From contig CAVUKH010000007.1 of assembly GCA_963742035.1 (NCBI GenBank), positions 708,117 to 772,116 of the forward strand: DNA of 64,000 nt. Reading direction: 5' to 3'. The stretch's first letter is position 1. Each line of letters opens with the position of its first letter. Source of the stretch: Bog-473 sp963742035. Its GTDB lineage: Bacteria > Actinomycetota > Acidimicrobiia > Acidimicrobiales > RAAP-2. A program made the position numbers and the translations under genes. Of this stretch, positions 26,681-35,508 are shown one piece after another. The notes below the pieces were generated by a model. That model saw only the letters and a list, made by a program, of their open reading frames with translations. It was not told where the DNA came from and searched no databases.

Positions 26681-27142
26681 TCAGTAGTAGCCGCGCATCA
26701 GCTCGGCGGACCAGCCGGGTTGCCGCACCGCGCCGGCGGGCGGCTCGAACTCCTGCATGAAAGGCTTCACGTCGAGAACGGGCGACCCGTCGACGGCGTC
26801 GAGAGCCCGCACGTGGAGATCGAGCCCCTCGACGGCGACGAGGCGGCAGGTCGACACCCCGAGGCGGTTCGGCCGCATTCTGGCCCGCTGCGCGAACATG
26901 CCCACCTCGGGCCAGTCGGGGTTCCCCCGGGGCCGCCGCGCCCCGCTCTGCACGTCGGACGGATCGACCAGATGGAACTGGAAGACCACCACGAGATGCG
27001 AGAAATCGGTGAGCCCGGCCACGGCGTCGGGCCCGAACTGTGCCGCGTCGAGCCGGATCACTGCCTCGACGTCACCCCAGTCGTCGTCGGTCGCCTCGGA
27101 TCGACCGCCGACGACGAATCCCACCGGCTCCAGCGCGATCAC
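26681..27142 (-). CDS. trmO: TrmO-like tRNA methyltransferase (UPF0066/YaeB fold)
   Basis: Probable SAM-dependent enzyme that N6-methylates threonylcarbamoyladenosine-37 of some tRNAs. About 153 residues: EPVGFVVGGRSEATDDDWGDVEAVIRLD, then LTDFSHLVVVFQFH, FAQRARMRPNRLGVSTCRLVAVEGLDLHVRALDAVDGSPVLDVKPFM. R-P-N-x-x-G and D-x-x-P-x-L-D-x-K-P are the family signatures. I use GTG 27142; the frame opens further upstream (to 27196) but the family starts here. Members without tRNA activity exist, so substrate is tentative. Confidence 0.75.
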   Translation of the reverse strand: MIALEPVGFVVGGRSEATDDDWGDVEAVIRLDAAQFGPDAVAGLTDFSHLVVVFQFHLVDPSDVQSGARRPRGNPDWPEVGMFAQRARMRPNRLGVSTCRLVAVEGLDLHVRALDAVDGSPVLDVKPFMQEFEPPAGAVRQPGWSAELMRGYY

Positions 27143-27201
27143 GACGGCCAACGCTAGTTTTTGCCGGTGGGGAGCGCGCACCAGGGTCAGGAGCACGGCG
27201 G

Positions 27202-28332
27202 CTGACCGCCTTCGTCATCACCGTCAACGAACTGCGACGGCGGGTGCGCGACCGTTCTGCCGTGATCACCTGTCTGGTCGCACCCCTCGCGATTGCCGCC
27301 ATTCTCGGCTTCGCCTTCGCCGGGAACGCGTCGACGGGCACCCTCCCGATCGGGGTGTCGGGGGCCTCGCCGGCGCTGCTGCGGGCGGCTGTGCACGCGA
27401 GCCAGCTCCCGGAGAACGTCGTGGTGCGGCTGGTCCCGGACGAGGCGACCGTCAAGCGCGAGGTGGCCGACGGCACCTTGGCCGGCGGGGTGGTCCTGCA
27501 GCGGGGAGACAGGACTCTCTCGCATCTCCTCATCCCCATGGTGGCGCCGGGCGCGACGCCCTCGCCAGGGTTCGACGTCGTGGACCGGGCCAACGCGCTG
27601 CTCGGCCAGGAGTACGCCGAGTCGGTGGCGGCTGGCCTGGCCAGCCGCCTCTACGCGGGACGGCTCGAGCGCGGGACGGCGACCCGCGCCGCGGCCATCT
27701 CACTTTCTGCGAGCACCCTCGGCAACGGCGGCAAGGCCGTGCTCGACTACTTCGCGCCCTCAATCGCGGTGGTCTTCCTCTTCATCGGGAGCGGCCTGGG
27801 CATGCGCTCGCTCCTCATGGAGCGCGCCACGGGGACACTGGCCCGGCTGGCCGCCTCACCCATCAGGCCGGGCGCCATCGTGCGGGGAAAGCTCCTGGCC
27901 ATCGGCGTCACGGGGCTGACCTCCATCCTGATCGTCTGGGGCGTGACGGCCGCGGCCTTCGGTGCCCGCTGGGGCGCACCGTTCGGCGTGCTGATGATGT
28001 GCGTCGGCGCGACGGCCGCCATGTGCGGCCTCGGCGCCTTCCTGACCTCGTTCGCCCGGACGCCCCAGGAGGCGTTCGCTGCCTCCCTGGTGGTCGGTCT
28101 CGTGCTGGCCCTGTTGGGGGGCAACCTGCTCCCCCCCGGTGCCCTGCCCGAGGCCCTCCAGGTGCTCAGCCTCGGGACCCCGAACGGCTGGGCCCTGGTC
28201 GGGTTCGGGCGCCTGGCGCTGTTGCGGGACCCGACGTCATCGGTCGTCGGGCCCTTCCTCGTCCTCTGCCTGATCGCGCTCGTGACCGGGGGGCTCGCCA
28301 TGGCCCGCGTGCGCCGGATGGTGACGCCGTGA
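27202..28332 (+). CDS. ABC-2 type permease, first of a pair
   Basis: 376 residues with an N-terminal anchor (SAVITCLVAPLAIAAILGFAF), a long extracytoplasmic loop (about 40-190), and five to six C-terminal helices from YFAPSIAVVFLFIGSGLG onward, the layout of ABC-2 permeases with split first helix. The cytoplasmic loop MERATGTLARLAASP is the conserved ATPase contact. The start is uncertain: no ATG, GTG or TTG sits just before the conserved part, so I use CTG 27202 with AGGAG eight bases upstream. An in-frame GTG at 27040 would overlap TrmO heavily. No ATPase gene is adjacent. Confidence 0.8.
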   Translation: MTAFVITVNELRRRVRDRSAVITCLVAPLAIAAILGFAFAGNASTGTLPIGVSGASPALLRAAVHASQLPENVVVRLVPDEATVKREVADGTLAGGVVLQRGDRTLSHLLIPMVAPGATPSPGFDVVDRANALLGQEYAESVAAGLASRLYAGRLERGTATRAAAISLSASTLGNGGKAVLDYFAPSIAVVFLFIGSGLGMRSLLMERATGTLARLAASPIRPGAIVRGKLLAIGVTGLTSILIVWGVTAAAFGARWGAPFGVLMMCVGATAAMCGLGAFLTSFARTPQEAFAASLVVGLVLALLGGNLLPPGALPEALQVLSLGTPNGWALVGFGRLALLRDPTSSVVGPFLVLCLIALVTGGLAMARVRRMVTP

Positions 28333-29372
28333 TCCCGATCATCCGGGTCAACCTGCGCCGCGCCGTCGGCGACCGTCGCCTGCTCTTCGTGGCCACGCTC
28401 TTCCCGATCCTCTTCATTCTGGTCACGGGCCTGTTGGCCGGCAGCCCCAAGGAGCCCATCGGACTGGTGCACCCATCGCCGCGGCTGCTCCACCTGGTGA
28501 CCAGCACCGCCGACCTCAAGGTCCGGGTGGAGCCCAACCGGGCCCAACTGGGCGACGACATCCTGCGGGGGCGCGTGGTGGCCGGGCTCATTGCGCTGCC
28601 GGCCCCGCCCGGCGCACAGCGTGTCGACTTCGTGAGCGAGTCGGCGTCGACCAGCGCGCTCCAGGCGCGCACGGACGTGGTGGCCCTCCTCGACCTCATC
28701 GCCGCCGAGGGCACCCACACCAAGGTCACCGATGTGACCCTGGCCCATACCGATGTCCCTGCCGCACTCAGCCCCTTCTCCTACGTGGCACCGGCCGACC
28801 TCGTCCTCTTCCTCGGCATCACGGTGCTCCTCCTGTCGTCGGGAGTGGTCGAGTCCCGCCGGCTCGGCCTCATGAACCGGCTGGCCGCGGCGCCCGTGCC
28901 CCGGCGCTCGGTGGTGGCGGCCCTCGTCGCCACGAGCCTCTGTGTCGCCGCCGTGCAGTGCATCGGGCTGCTGATCGTCGGGCGCCTGCTCTTCGGCGTG
29001 CACTGGGGCGACCCCCTCGGGGTGTTCCTCGTCCTCGCCATGCTGTCGCTCGCCTACGCCGGCGCCGCCGCGCTCGTGAGCATGCGCTCCCGCTCGGAGG
29101 AGCAGGCGATTTCGCTGGCGGTGGTGCTGGGAATCGTGTGCGGGATGTTGGGCGGGTGCATGTACCCCCTCGACGTCGTGGGCCCGGTGGTCCGTGGCGT
29201 CGGCCACGCGGTGCCCCAGGCCTGGGCCATGGATGCGTTCGTCAAGCTGATCTACGACCACGATGGGCTGAGCGCGGTACTGCCGGAGATCGGGGTGCTC
29301 GCCCTCTTCGCAGCCGTGCTGTGCGCGCTGGCGCTGCGGGCCTACGCGCGGACGGTGTACTCGCCGGGATGA
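28329..29372 (+). CDS. ABC-2 type permease, second of a pair
   Basis: 347 residues, same architecture as the upstream permease: first helix LLFVATLFPILFILVTGLLAG, an outer domain to about 150, then PADLVLFLGITVLLLSSGVVESRRLGLMNRLAAAPVPRRS (helix plus ATPase-contact loop) and further helices ending LALFAAVLCALALRAYA. GTG 28329 overlaps the previous stop (GTGA), so the two permeases are translated together and may form a heterodimer. The 3' end overlaps the convergent monooxygenase by 31 bases. Cargo and ATPase partner unknown. Confidence 0.85.
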   Translation: MIPIIRVNLRRAVGDRRLLFVATLFPILFILVTGLLAGSPKEPIGLVHPSPRLLHLVTSTADLKVRVEPNRAQLGDDILRGRVVAGLIALPAPPGAQRVDFVSESASTSALQARTDVVALLDLIAAEGTHTKVTDVTLAHTDVPAALSPFSYVAPADLVLFLGITVLLLSSGVVESRRLGLMNRLAAAPVPRRSVVAALVATSLCVAAVQCIGLLIVGRLLFGVHWGDPLGVFLVLAMLSLAYAGAAALVSMRSRSEEQAISLAVVLGIVCGMLGGCMYPLDVVGPVVRGVGHAVPQAWAMDAFVKLIYDHDGLSAVLPEIGVLALFAAVLCALALRAYARTVYSPG

Positions 29373-30808
29373 AAGCGCCGGGTCAGCCGGCGGAACTTCC
29401 AGGTGTGGTCCGGCCAGAGGGTCGTGTTACGACCCCGGTGGTCGAGATACCAGCTGCCGCATCCACCCTCGACCCAGACCGAGTGCTCCAGCCGGGCCTG
29501 CAGCCGCTCGTTGTAGCGCCGCTGCACGGCCGGCTTGACCTCGACCGTGCGGACACCGGGACGCTGTAGGAACGACACTGCGCTGGCGATGTAGTTGATG
29601 TGCGATTCGATCATGTAGATCATCGAATTGTGGGCCAGCGTCGAGTTGGGCCCGATCATGAGGAAGAGGTTGGGGAAGCCGTTGACAGTGGAGCCGGCGT
29701 ACGCTTCGACGCCGTTCGCCTTCCACCACTCCGCCAGCCGGATGCCGTTCGTGCCGACGATGTGGTCGGCGTAGGGCGGTTCGGCGGCCTCGAAGCCCGT
29801 CCCCATGATCACCACGTCGACCGGGCGGGCAATGCCGTCCTGGCCCACCACTTCGTGCGCGGTGAACGACGCCACGGGTGACTCCACCACCTCGACGTTG
29901 GACCGCGTAAGCGAGGGGTAGTAATCGTCGGACAGCAACAGCCGCTTGCAGCCCGGTTCGTAGTGCGGGACGAGCTTCTGGCGCAGCGCCTCGTCTGGCA
30001 CCTGCTTGGCCAGGTGGTCGAGGGCCGCCTTGCGCACGGCGGCCTTGCGGCGGTCCCCGTGCCCGACGAAGACGGACAACAGGGCTTCGAACATGGCGTA
30101 AATGCGGAGCCGGGACAGGCGCTGCAGCGCGGGTGCCCTGCGGTAGGCCAGCTTGCGCAGTCCCGAGACGGCCCGGTCACGCCGGGGGACGACGAAGGGC
30201 GGCGTCCGCTGGTGCACGTAGAGGTGCTCGACGAAGGGCGCGATCTGCGGCACGAACTGCACGGCCGACGCCCCGGTCCCCACGACGCACACCCGCTTGC
30301 CGGTCAAGTCGAAGCCGTGCTCCCACCGCGCCGAATGGAAGACCTTGCCGCGGAAGTCCTGCAGGCCGGGGAAGTCCGGGATCGACGGCTCGCTCAACGA
30401 CCCGGTGGCCCACACGAGCAACGGGGCGCTGTACTCCTCTCCCCCGACCGTCCGGACGACCCAGCGCGCGGTGGTGTCGTCCCAGCGCGCCTCGTCGACG
30501 GCCCGACCGAAACGCAGGGACGCCCCGACGTCGAACCGGTCGACGCAGGCGCGCATGTAGTCCCAGATCTCGCTCTGCGACGAGAAGGCGCGCGACCACT
30601 CGGGATTGAGCGCGAAGGAGAACGAGTACAGGTTGGAGGGGACGTCACAGGAGGCACCCGGGTACGAGTTGTCCCGCCACGTGCCGCCGAGGTCGTTGCC
30701 GCGGTCGAGGACGACGAAGTCGTCGACGCCCATGGAGCGGAGGCGGGCCGCCATCCCGATGCCGGAGAAGCCGGCACCGACGATGACGACGCTGTGCTCA
30801 CCCGTCAC
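29342..30808 (-). CDS. FAD/NADPH monooxygenase, Baeyer-Villiger type
   Basis: 488-residue class B flavoprotein monooxygenase. FAD motif VVIVGAGFSGIG, GGTWRDNSYPGASCDVPS, the BVMO fingerprint FRGKVFHSARW (F-x-G-x-x-x-H-x-x-x-W), and NADPH motif VCVVGTGASAVQ. C-terminal FPNLFLMIGPNSTLAHNS is typical. Such enzymes insert oxygen next to a ketone, giving an ester or lactone. The start overlaps the stop of the haloalkane dehalogenase gene (ATGA), so the two are made together, which hints at stepwise attack on a halogenated or alicyclic compound. Its 3' end overlaps the permease gene on the other strand. Confidence 0.9.
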   Translation of the reverse strand: MTGEHSVVIVGAGFSGIGMAARLRSMGVDDFVVLDRGNDLGGTWRDNSYPGASCDVPSNLYSFSFALNPEWSRAFSSQSEIWDYMRACVDRFDVGASLRFGRAVDEARWDDTTARWVVRTVGGEEYSAPLLVWATGSLSEPSIPDFPGLQDFRGKVFHSARWEHGFDLTGKRVCVVGTGASAVQFVPQIAPFVEHLYVHQRTPPFVVPRRDRAVSGLRKLAYRRAPALQRLSRLRIYAMFEALLSVFVGHGDRRKAAVRKAALDHLAKQVPDEALRQKLVPHYEPGCKRLLLSDDYYPSLTRSNVEVVESPVASFTAHEVVGQDGIARPVDVVIMGTGFEAAEPPYADHIVGTNGIRLAEWWKANGVEAYAGSTVNGFPNLFLMIGPNSTLAHNSMIYMIESHINYIASAVSFLQRPGVRTVEVKPAVQRRYNERLQARLEHSVWVEGGCGSWYLDHRGRNTTLWPDHTWKFRRLTRRFHPGEYTVRA

Positions 30809-31716
30809 GAGGTGGCGGTGACGAAGGAGGCCACGACGTCAGCCAGTTCCTCGCCGCAGTCCTCCTGCAGGAAGTGCCCGCCGCCGACAATGGTCGTGTG
30901 GGGCTGCCCCTGCGCGCCGGCGATCCGCTCCTTGAGGTTGCGGTCGGCCCCCTTGGTGATGGGATCACTGTCGCTGAAGGCGCACAGGAACGGCCGGTCG
31001 AAGGCGGCCAGGCCCACCCAGGCGGCCACGTTGGCATCGTGAGCGGGGTCGTCGGGCCGTGACGGCACCAGGAGCGGGAACTGCCGGGCCCCCGCCTTGT
31101 AGGACTCGTCGGGGAAGGGCGCGTCGTAGGCCGCCTCGACCTCGGGCGCGATCGGCTTGGCGCACCCGCCGCGGACGATGCCACCCGTGGGGAACACGTC
31201 GACCTCCTGCGAGAACTTCTGCCAGGCGAAGAAGGCGTCCCCCGGGTTGGTGTCGCCGGTGGGCAAGAAGGTGTTGGCCGCCACCACGCGTGCGAAGCGG
31301 TCGGGGTGCTCCCCCACCAGGCGCAGGCCGATGAGCCCGCCCCAGTCCTGGCCCACCAGAGTGATGCCGGACAGGTCGAGGCGGTCGAAGAGCAGGGCAC
31401 GCATCCATTCGACGTGGCGGGCGAACGTGTAGTCGGTGCGCTCGGCCGGCTTGTCCGACCGCCCGAACCCCACCAGGTCGGGCGCCACGACCTGCAGGCC
31501 GGCGCGCGTCAGCACGGGGATCATTTTGCGGTAGAGGTACGACCACGACGGCTCCCCGTGCATGAGGAGCACGACGGGCGCCGAGGGTTCACCCTCCTGC
31601 ACGTAGTGCACCCGCAGCGTGCCGCCTTCGGCGTCATCGACCTCGGCGTAGTGCGGGGCGAAGGGGTAGTCGGGGAGGTCGGCGAAGCGATCGTCGGGGG
31701 TGCGGAGCGTCTGCAT
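30805..31716 (-). CDS. Haloalkane dehalogenase
   Basis: 303-residue alpha/beta hydrolase that cleaves carbon-halogen bonds to alcohol and halide. LLMHGEPSWSYLYRKM carries the oxyanion region, VGQDWGG the nucleophile Asp124 and the halide-binding Trp125, and GGGHFLQED the catalytic His near 279. The cap region starts about residue 150. Asp in the nucleophile elbow rules out an esterase, and the HGEPSWSYLYR start fits the HLD-I group, although epoxide hydrolases also have a nucleophilic Asp. Its stop overlaps the BVMO start. Upstream is a 575-base gap. Confidence 0.9.
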   Translation of the reverse strand: MQTLRTPDDRFADLPDYPFAPHYAEVDDAEGGTLRVHYVQEGEPSAPVVLLMHGEPSWSYLYRKMIPVLTRAGLQVVAPDLVGFGRSDKPAERTDYTFARHVEWMRALLFDRLDLSGITLVGQDWGGLIGLRLVGEHPDRFARVVAANTFLPTGDTNPGDAFFAWQKFSQEVDVFPTGGIVRGGCAKPIAPEVEAAYDAPFPDESYKAGARQFPLLVPSRPDDPAHDANVAAWVGLAAFDRPFLCAFSDSDPITKGADRNLKERIAGAQGQPHTTIVGGGHFLQEDCGEELADVVASFVTATS

Positions 31717-32291
31717 GCAGGCGGGAGCCTACGCCGTCAAGGGCTCGGCGGCCGTCTGGCCGTCTCACACCTGGCACCGATGCCAGCCCCCACCCGGGAC
31801 TTCTATCGCAATCGATCCACACAGAGCCCACAGCGGTCCTCCTGCGGCACGTTCCCCCACGGCTGGAGTCGAGCGCCGTAGAGCAGGACATTCCCGCAGA
31901 CGGCACGGGAATCGAGCGGCGACTCCACCAGATGCCACGTCCCACTCCCATCGGGGGGCAGGACGCCGTGAGGGCCGCCTTCGTCGTATGGCGGCATGGT
32001 GAACAAAAGGTAAACCGGAAGCGACTCGCCCGATAGGGAGAAAGGTCCTCTCCGTGCAGGGACGTTCAGCACCGTCTCGTCGAGCACCGCCACTGAGCAG
32101 CTGCTTCGCCACCTGACCACGCCACCAGAAGCCTCGGCCCGACGCTCGATCGTCTCTGCGGCCCACAGGTGCACAGCAGTGGGTGGTCGGACCGGGACCG
32201 GGCGTGGAGGGCCGAAGAGTTGGGCAAAGCCGGCCGCGCCCCGTAGCCTGACGTCAACGTCACAGAACACCCGCTGGGAGGGAGCCGCACC
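31717..32291. other. Divergent intergenic region
   Basis: 575 bases between the leftward dehalogenase gene and the rightward P450 gene. It must hold promoters for both. Open frames here read as low-complexity translations and I support none. The only structure noted is the palindrome next to the P450 start, listed separately. Confidence 0.4.
32249..32262. promoter_or_regulatory. Candidate operator TGACGT-CA-ACGTCA
   Basis: Perfect 6-bp inverted repeat with a 2-base centre, 29 bases before the P450 ATG and just upstream of its GGGAGGG ribosome site. The size and position suit a TetR- or LacI-type repressor site. No regulator gene is adjacent, so the protein that reads it is unknown. Confidence 0.5.
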
Positions 32292-33521
32292 ATGGCAGTG
32301 TCCGACGCTCAGGAATACGACCCCTTCAGCGCCTTCGACGACGTCGTCGCCGGGACCACCAGGGATCCCTACCCCGACCTCATCGTCAAACGCCGAGAGA
32401 CGCCCGTGCAGATGGGTCTGACCATGTCGCCCGACGCCCTGCCCGAGGGCATAGAGGTGGAGCCGGGATGGATCGCCTACCGCTACGAGGACTGCTCGCG
32501 GATTCTGCGCGACGCCAGGACATTCACCTCCACCGGTTACGACGTGACGATCGGCATGGTGATGGGCCACATGATCCTGGGCATGGACGACCCCGAACAC
32601 CGCAACCACCGCAACCTGGTGGCCCATGCGTTCCGCGAGAAGGCGTTGGCCCGTTGGGAGCCCGAGTTCATCCGCCCGATCATCGACGAGCAGATCGACC
32701 GCTTCGCCGCCGACGGGGAAGCCGATCTGGTCCGCCAGTTGACCTTCGAGTTCCCGGTCCGGGTGATCGCGCGCCTGCTCGGCCTGCCCGAGGAGGACTT
32801 CCCCCAGTTCCAGCGCTGGTCGGTCGAGCTCATCGGCCTGGTGGCGGACATCGACCGTGGCCTCGCCGCCTCCGAAGCGCTGCGCGAATACTTCGCCGGT
32901 GTGGTGGCGGAGCGGCGGGCCCACCCGGCAGAGGATGTGATCAGTGACCTCGTCTCCGCCGAGGTGGACGGCGAAAAGCTGACGGACGAGGCCATCTACT
33001 CGTTCCTGCGCCTGCTGCTGCCGGCAGGGGCCGAGACCACCTACCGCTCGTCGGGCAACCTGCTCTTCCTGCTCTTGACCCACCCCGAGCAGCTGGAGGC
33101 GGTGCGGGCCGACCGCTCGCTGCTGCCCCAGGCCATTGAGGAAGGCCTCCGCGTCGAACCGCCGCTGCTGACCATCAACCGCACGACGACCTGCGAGGTC
33201 GAGCTCGCCGGCGTCACCCTCGGGCCCGGGGAGAGCATCACGCCCCACATCGGCTCGGCCAACCACGACGAGGCACGTTGGGACGACCCCGAGTCCTTCG
33301 ACATCTTCCGCCCCGCCGTACCCCACATCGCCTTCGCGCACGGACCGCACATGTGCCTCGGCATGCATTTGGCCCGGCTGGAGACACGCGCGCTGCTCAA
33401 CCGGGTCTTCGACCGTCTGCCCGACCTGACGCTGCAGCCCGGCGATCGGGACCCGCACATCCGCGGCGACGTCTTCCGCTCCCCCACATCGCTGCCGGTC
33501 ACGTTCACCCCGGCGGCCTAA
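32292..33521 (+). CDS. Cytochrome P450
   Basis: 409-residue soluble P450 of the actinobacterial CYP125/CYP142/CYP107-like breadth. I-helix LLPAGAETTYRSSG, ExxR in EEGLRVEPP, haem loop FAHGPHMCLG with Cys near 355, followed by MHLARLETRALL. The short N-terminus has no membrane anchor. ATG 32292 is preceded by GGGAGGG. Downstream rpiA is convergent 24 bases away, so this is a single-gene unit. Substrate unknown. Confidence 0.92.
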   Translation: MAVSDAQEYDPFSAFDDVVAGTTRDPYPDLIVKRRETPVQMGLTMSPDALPEGIEVEPGWIAYRYEDCSRILRDARTFTSTGYDVTIGMVMGHMILGMDDPEHRNHRNLVAHAFREKALARWEPEFIRPIIDEQIDRFAADGEADLVRQLTFEFPVRVIARLLGLPEEDFPQFQRWSVELIGLVADIDRGLAASEALREYFAGVVAERRAHPAEDVISDLVSAEVDGEKLTDEAIYSFLRLLLPAGAETTYRSSGNLLFLLLTHPEQLEAVRADRSLLPQAIEEGLRVEPPLLTINRTTTCEVELAGVTLGPGESITPHIGSANHDEARWDDPESFDIFRPAVPHIAFAHGPHMCLGMHLARLETRALLNRVFDRLPDLTLQPGDRDPHIRGDVFRSPTSLPVTFTPAA

Positions 33522-33545
33522 CCCCCCGCGCCGGGCCGCCCGGGC

Positions 33546-34193
33546 TCAGGCGATCTGGCGGATCTCCACCTCGTCGCCGCGGGCGATGAGGACGCTCGAC
33601 ACCAGGGCGGGCGGGAACAGACCGTGGGCGACGACACCGGGCGCGGCGTCGAGCATCGCCGCCAGCACGGCGGGATCACCCACCTCGCCGTGGTAGTCCG
33701 CGAGGACACCGCCGTCCGGCGTGCGCGGCGCGTTGCGCAGGACGGCCCCGGGCAGCTCGCGCAGGGTGGCGGCCAGGCCGAAGGCCAGGAGCTCGAGCGG
33801 CACCGGGGGATGGAGCCGCTCGACTGGTTTGTCGGAGGACACGATGACCACGAAACGAGCCGCCGCCGCCGCCACGATCCGCTCGCGGGTATGGGCCCCA
33901 CCGCCGCCCTTGACGAGCCATCCGGCCGGATCCACCTGGTCGGCGCCGTCGATGGCCAGGTCGAGCCGGTCGACCTCGGTGAAGGGCCGGACGACCAAAC
34001 CATGGGCGACGGCCAACTCCGCGGTCGCCGGTGACGTGGCGACACAGGTGATGTCGAGCCGCCGGGCCCCGAGGGCCGGGACCAGCTCCGCAACGGTCGT
34101 ACCGGTCCCCACTCCGACCGCCATGCCGTTCTCGACCAGCTGCGCCGCGGTCACGGCGGCCGTGCGCTTCTCGGCCGTGAGGTCGACTCCCAT
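33546..34193 (-). CDS. rpiA: Ribose-5-phosphate isomerase A
   Basis: 215-residue RpiA, interconverting ribose-5-phosphate and ribulose-5-phosphate. Motifs: VGVGTGTTVAEL, LAIDGADQVDPAGWLVKGGGGAHTRERIVAAAAARFVVIVSSDK containing the DGAD and K-G-G-G-(G/A) catalytic strips, then PLELLAFG. ATG 34193 gives the normal length. It follows the acyl-CoA dehydrogenase gene by 17 bases in the same direction, an unusual neighbour for a pentose phosphate enzyme; the frame shows no fusion. Confidence 0.93.
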   Translation of the reverse strand: MGVDLTAEKRTAAVTAAQLVENGMAVGVGTGTTVAELVPALGARRLDITCVATSPATAELAVAHGLVVRPFTEVDRLDLAIDGADQVDPAGWLVKGGGGAHTRERIVAAAAARFVVIVSSDKPVERLHPPVPLELLAFGLAATLRELPGAVLRNAPRTPDGGVLADYHGEVGDPAVLAAMLDAAPGVVAHGLFPPALVSSVLIARGDEVEIRQIA

Positions 34194-34210
34194 CACAGGT
34201 TGACCCGCAC

Positions 34211-35401
34211 TCAGCTGCGCGGGACGTCCTTCCAGGGGAGCTCCTTGTCGGTGCGGACGTCGCCGGGAAGCCCGAGGACGCGCTCGCCCAGAATGTTGCG
34301 CATGACCTCGGACGTACCGCCCTCGATGGAGTTCGCCCGCACCCGCAGGAACATCTTGCGCACGTCGGGCGAGTTCATGCCGACCAGGTCCGGCCGGAGC
34401 ATGGGGTACCCCGACGGGAACAGCATGGCGTCGTTGCCCAGGAGGTCCATGCAGAGCTCGTAGATCCGCTTGTTCTCCTCGGCGTAGGCCAGCTTGGCCA
34501 CCGAGCCCTCGGGCCCCGGGGTGCCGGACTTGCGCGTCTGCGCAGCGCGGGCGTTGGTCATGGACAGGGCCTCCATGCGGATGTAGCTCGAGACCAACCG
34601 GTCGCGCAGTGCGAGCGCATGGGCGGATGTATCTCCCTGCCACCGTTCCTTCCAGATTTTGATGGCTTCGGCAACAGGACCGCCACCGCGCCGGGTGACG
34701 GCACCACCGATGGAGACCCGCTCGTTCATCAGCGTCGTGACCGCGACCCGCCACCCGTCGCCCTCGCTACCGATACGCGCCGTATCGGGCATGCGCACGT
34801 CCGTGAAGAAGACCTCGTTGAACTCGGCCTCTCCGGTGATCTGGAAGAGCGGCCGCACCTCGACGCCGAGTGCCTTCATGTCGACCAGGAACGCCGTCAT
34901 CCCCTTGTGCTTGGGGACGTCGGGGTTGGAACGCGCCACGATCAGGCCGAAGGACGAGATGTGCGCCAACGTGGTCCAGACCTTCTGCCCGTTGAGCAGC
35001 CACTCCTCGCCGTCACGCTCGGCACGGGTAGCGAGGCCGGCCACGTCGGAGCCCGCTCCGGGCTCACTGAACAGCTGGCACCAGATCTCCTCCCCGGTGA
35101 AGAGGGGGCGCAGATAACGCTCTTTCTGCTCCGGCGTCCCGTGCGTGGCGATCGTCGGGGCGCACATGCCGTAGCCGATGGGATTCCGCACACCGGACAC
35201 CGGCGCGCCACCGGCGTTGAGGCGTGCCTGCACCCTCTGCTGGTCTCTCGGCGTCAGACCCAGTCCCCCCGAGCCCGGAGGGAACTGCACCCAGGCCAGG
35301 CCGCGGTCGAACTGCGCACCCAGAAATTCCTGTGGCGGCGTCGTCCCCGGCGGAAGGTCGGCCAACAGGCCGTCAACCAGCTCGTCGACGTTCGGACTCA
35401 T
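34211..35401 (-). CDS. Acyl-CoA dehydrogenase
   Basis: 396-residue FAD acyl-CoA dehydrogenase. IWCQLFSEPGAGSDVAGLATRAERDGEEWLLNGQKVWTTLAHIS is the substrate- and FAD-binding centre, GMTAFLVDMKALGVEVRPL and FNEVFFTDVRMPD follow, and the C-terminal domain carries GGTSEVMRNILGERVLGLP. The usual central Glu could not be placed with certainty. Resembles the short-chain/steroid-side-chain (FadE) kind in Actinobacteria. Upstream partner of rpiA in a two-gene unit, divergent from the hydrolase at 35509. Confidence 0.9.
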   Translation of the reverse strand: MSPNVDELVDGLLADLPPGTTPPQEFLGAQFDRGLAWVQFPPGSGGLGLTPRDQQRVQARLNAGGAPVSGVRNPIGYGMCAPTIATHGTPEQKERYLRPLFTGEEIWCQLFSEPGAGSDVAGLATRAERDGEEWLLNGQKVWTTLAHISSFGLIVARSNPDVPKHKGMTAFLVDMKALGVEVRPLFQITGEAEFNEVFFTDVRMPDTARIGSEGDGWRVAVTTLMNERVSIGGAVTRRGGGPVAEAIKIWKERWQGDTSAHALALRDRLVSSYIRMEALSMTNARAAQTRKSGTPGPEGSVAKLAYAEENKRIYELCMDLLGNDAMLFPSGYPMLRPDLVGMNSPDVRKMFLRVRANSIEGGTSEVMRNILGERVLGLPGDVRTDKELPWKDVPRS

Positions 35402-35508
35402 GCCCGCACCCTATAGCGTGCTTTCGTGCGGGCACCTGCTCATCCCGGCTGGATCCGGGACCGGCACCCGACGCGCCGTCCCGGCGTGGCGGAGCGAGCG
35501 CCGACCTG

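Noticed and set aside
26757..28328. + strand frame that joins the second permease to 500 upstream codons
   Set aside because: The upstream part is antisense to TrmO or out of frame with the first permease and lacks protein character; only the part from GTG 28329 is real.
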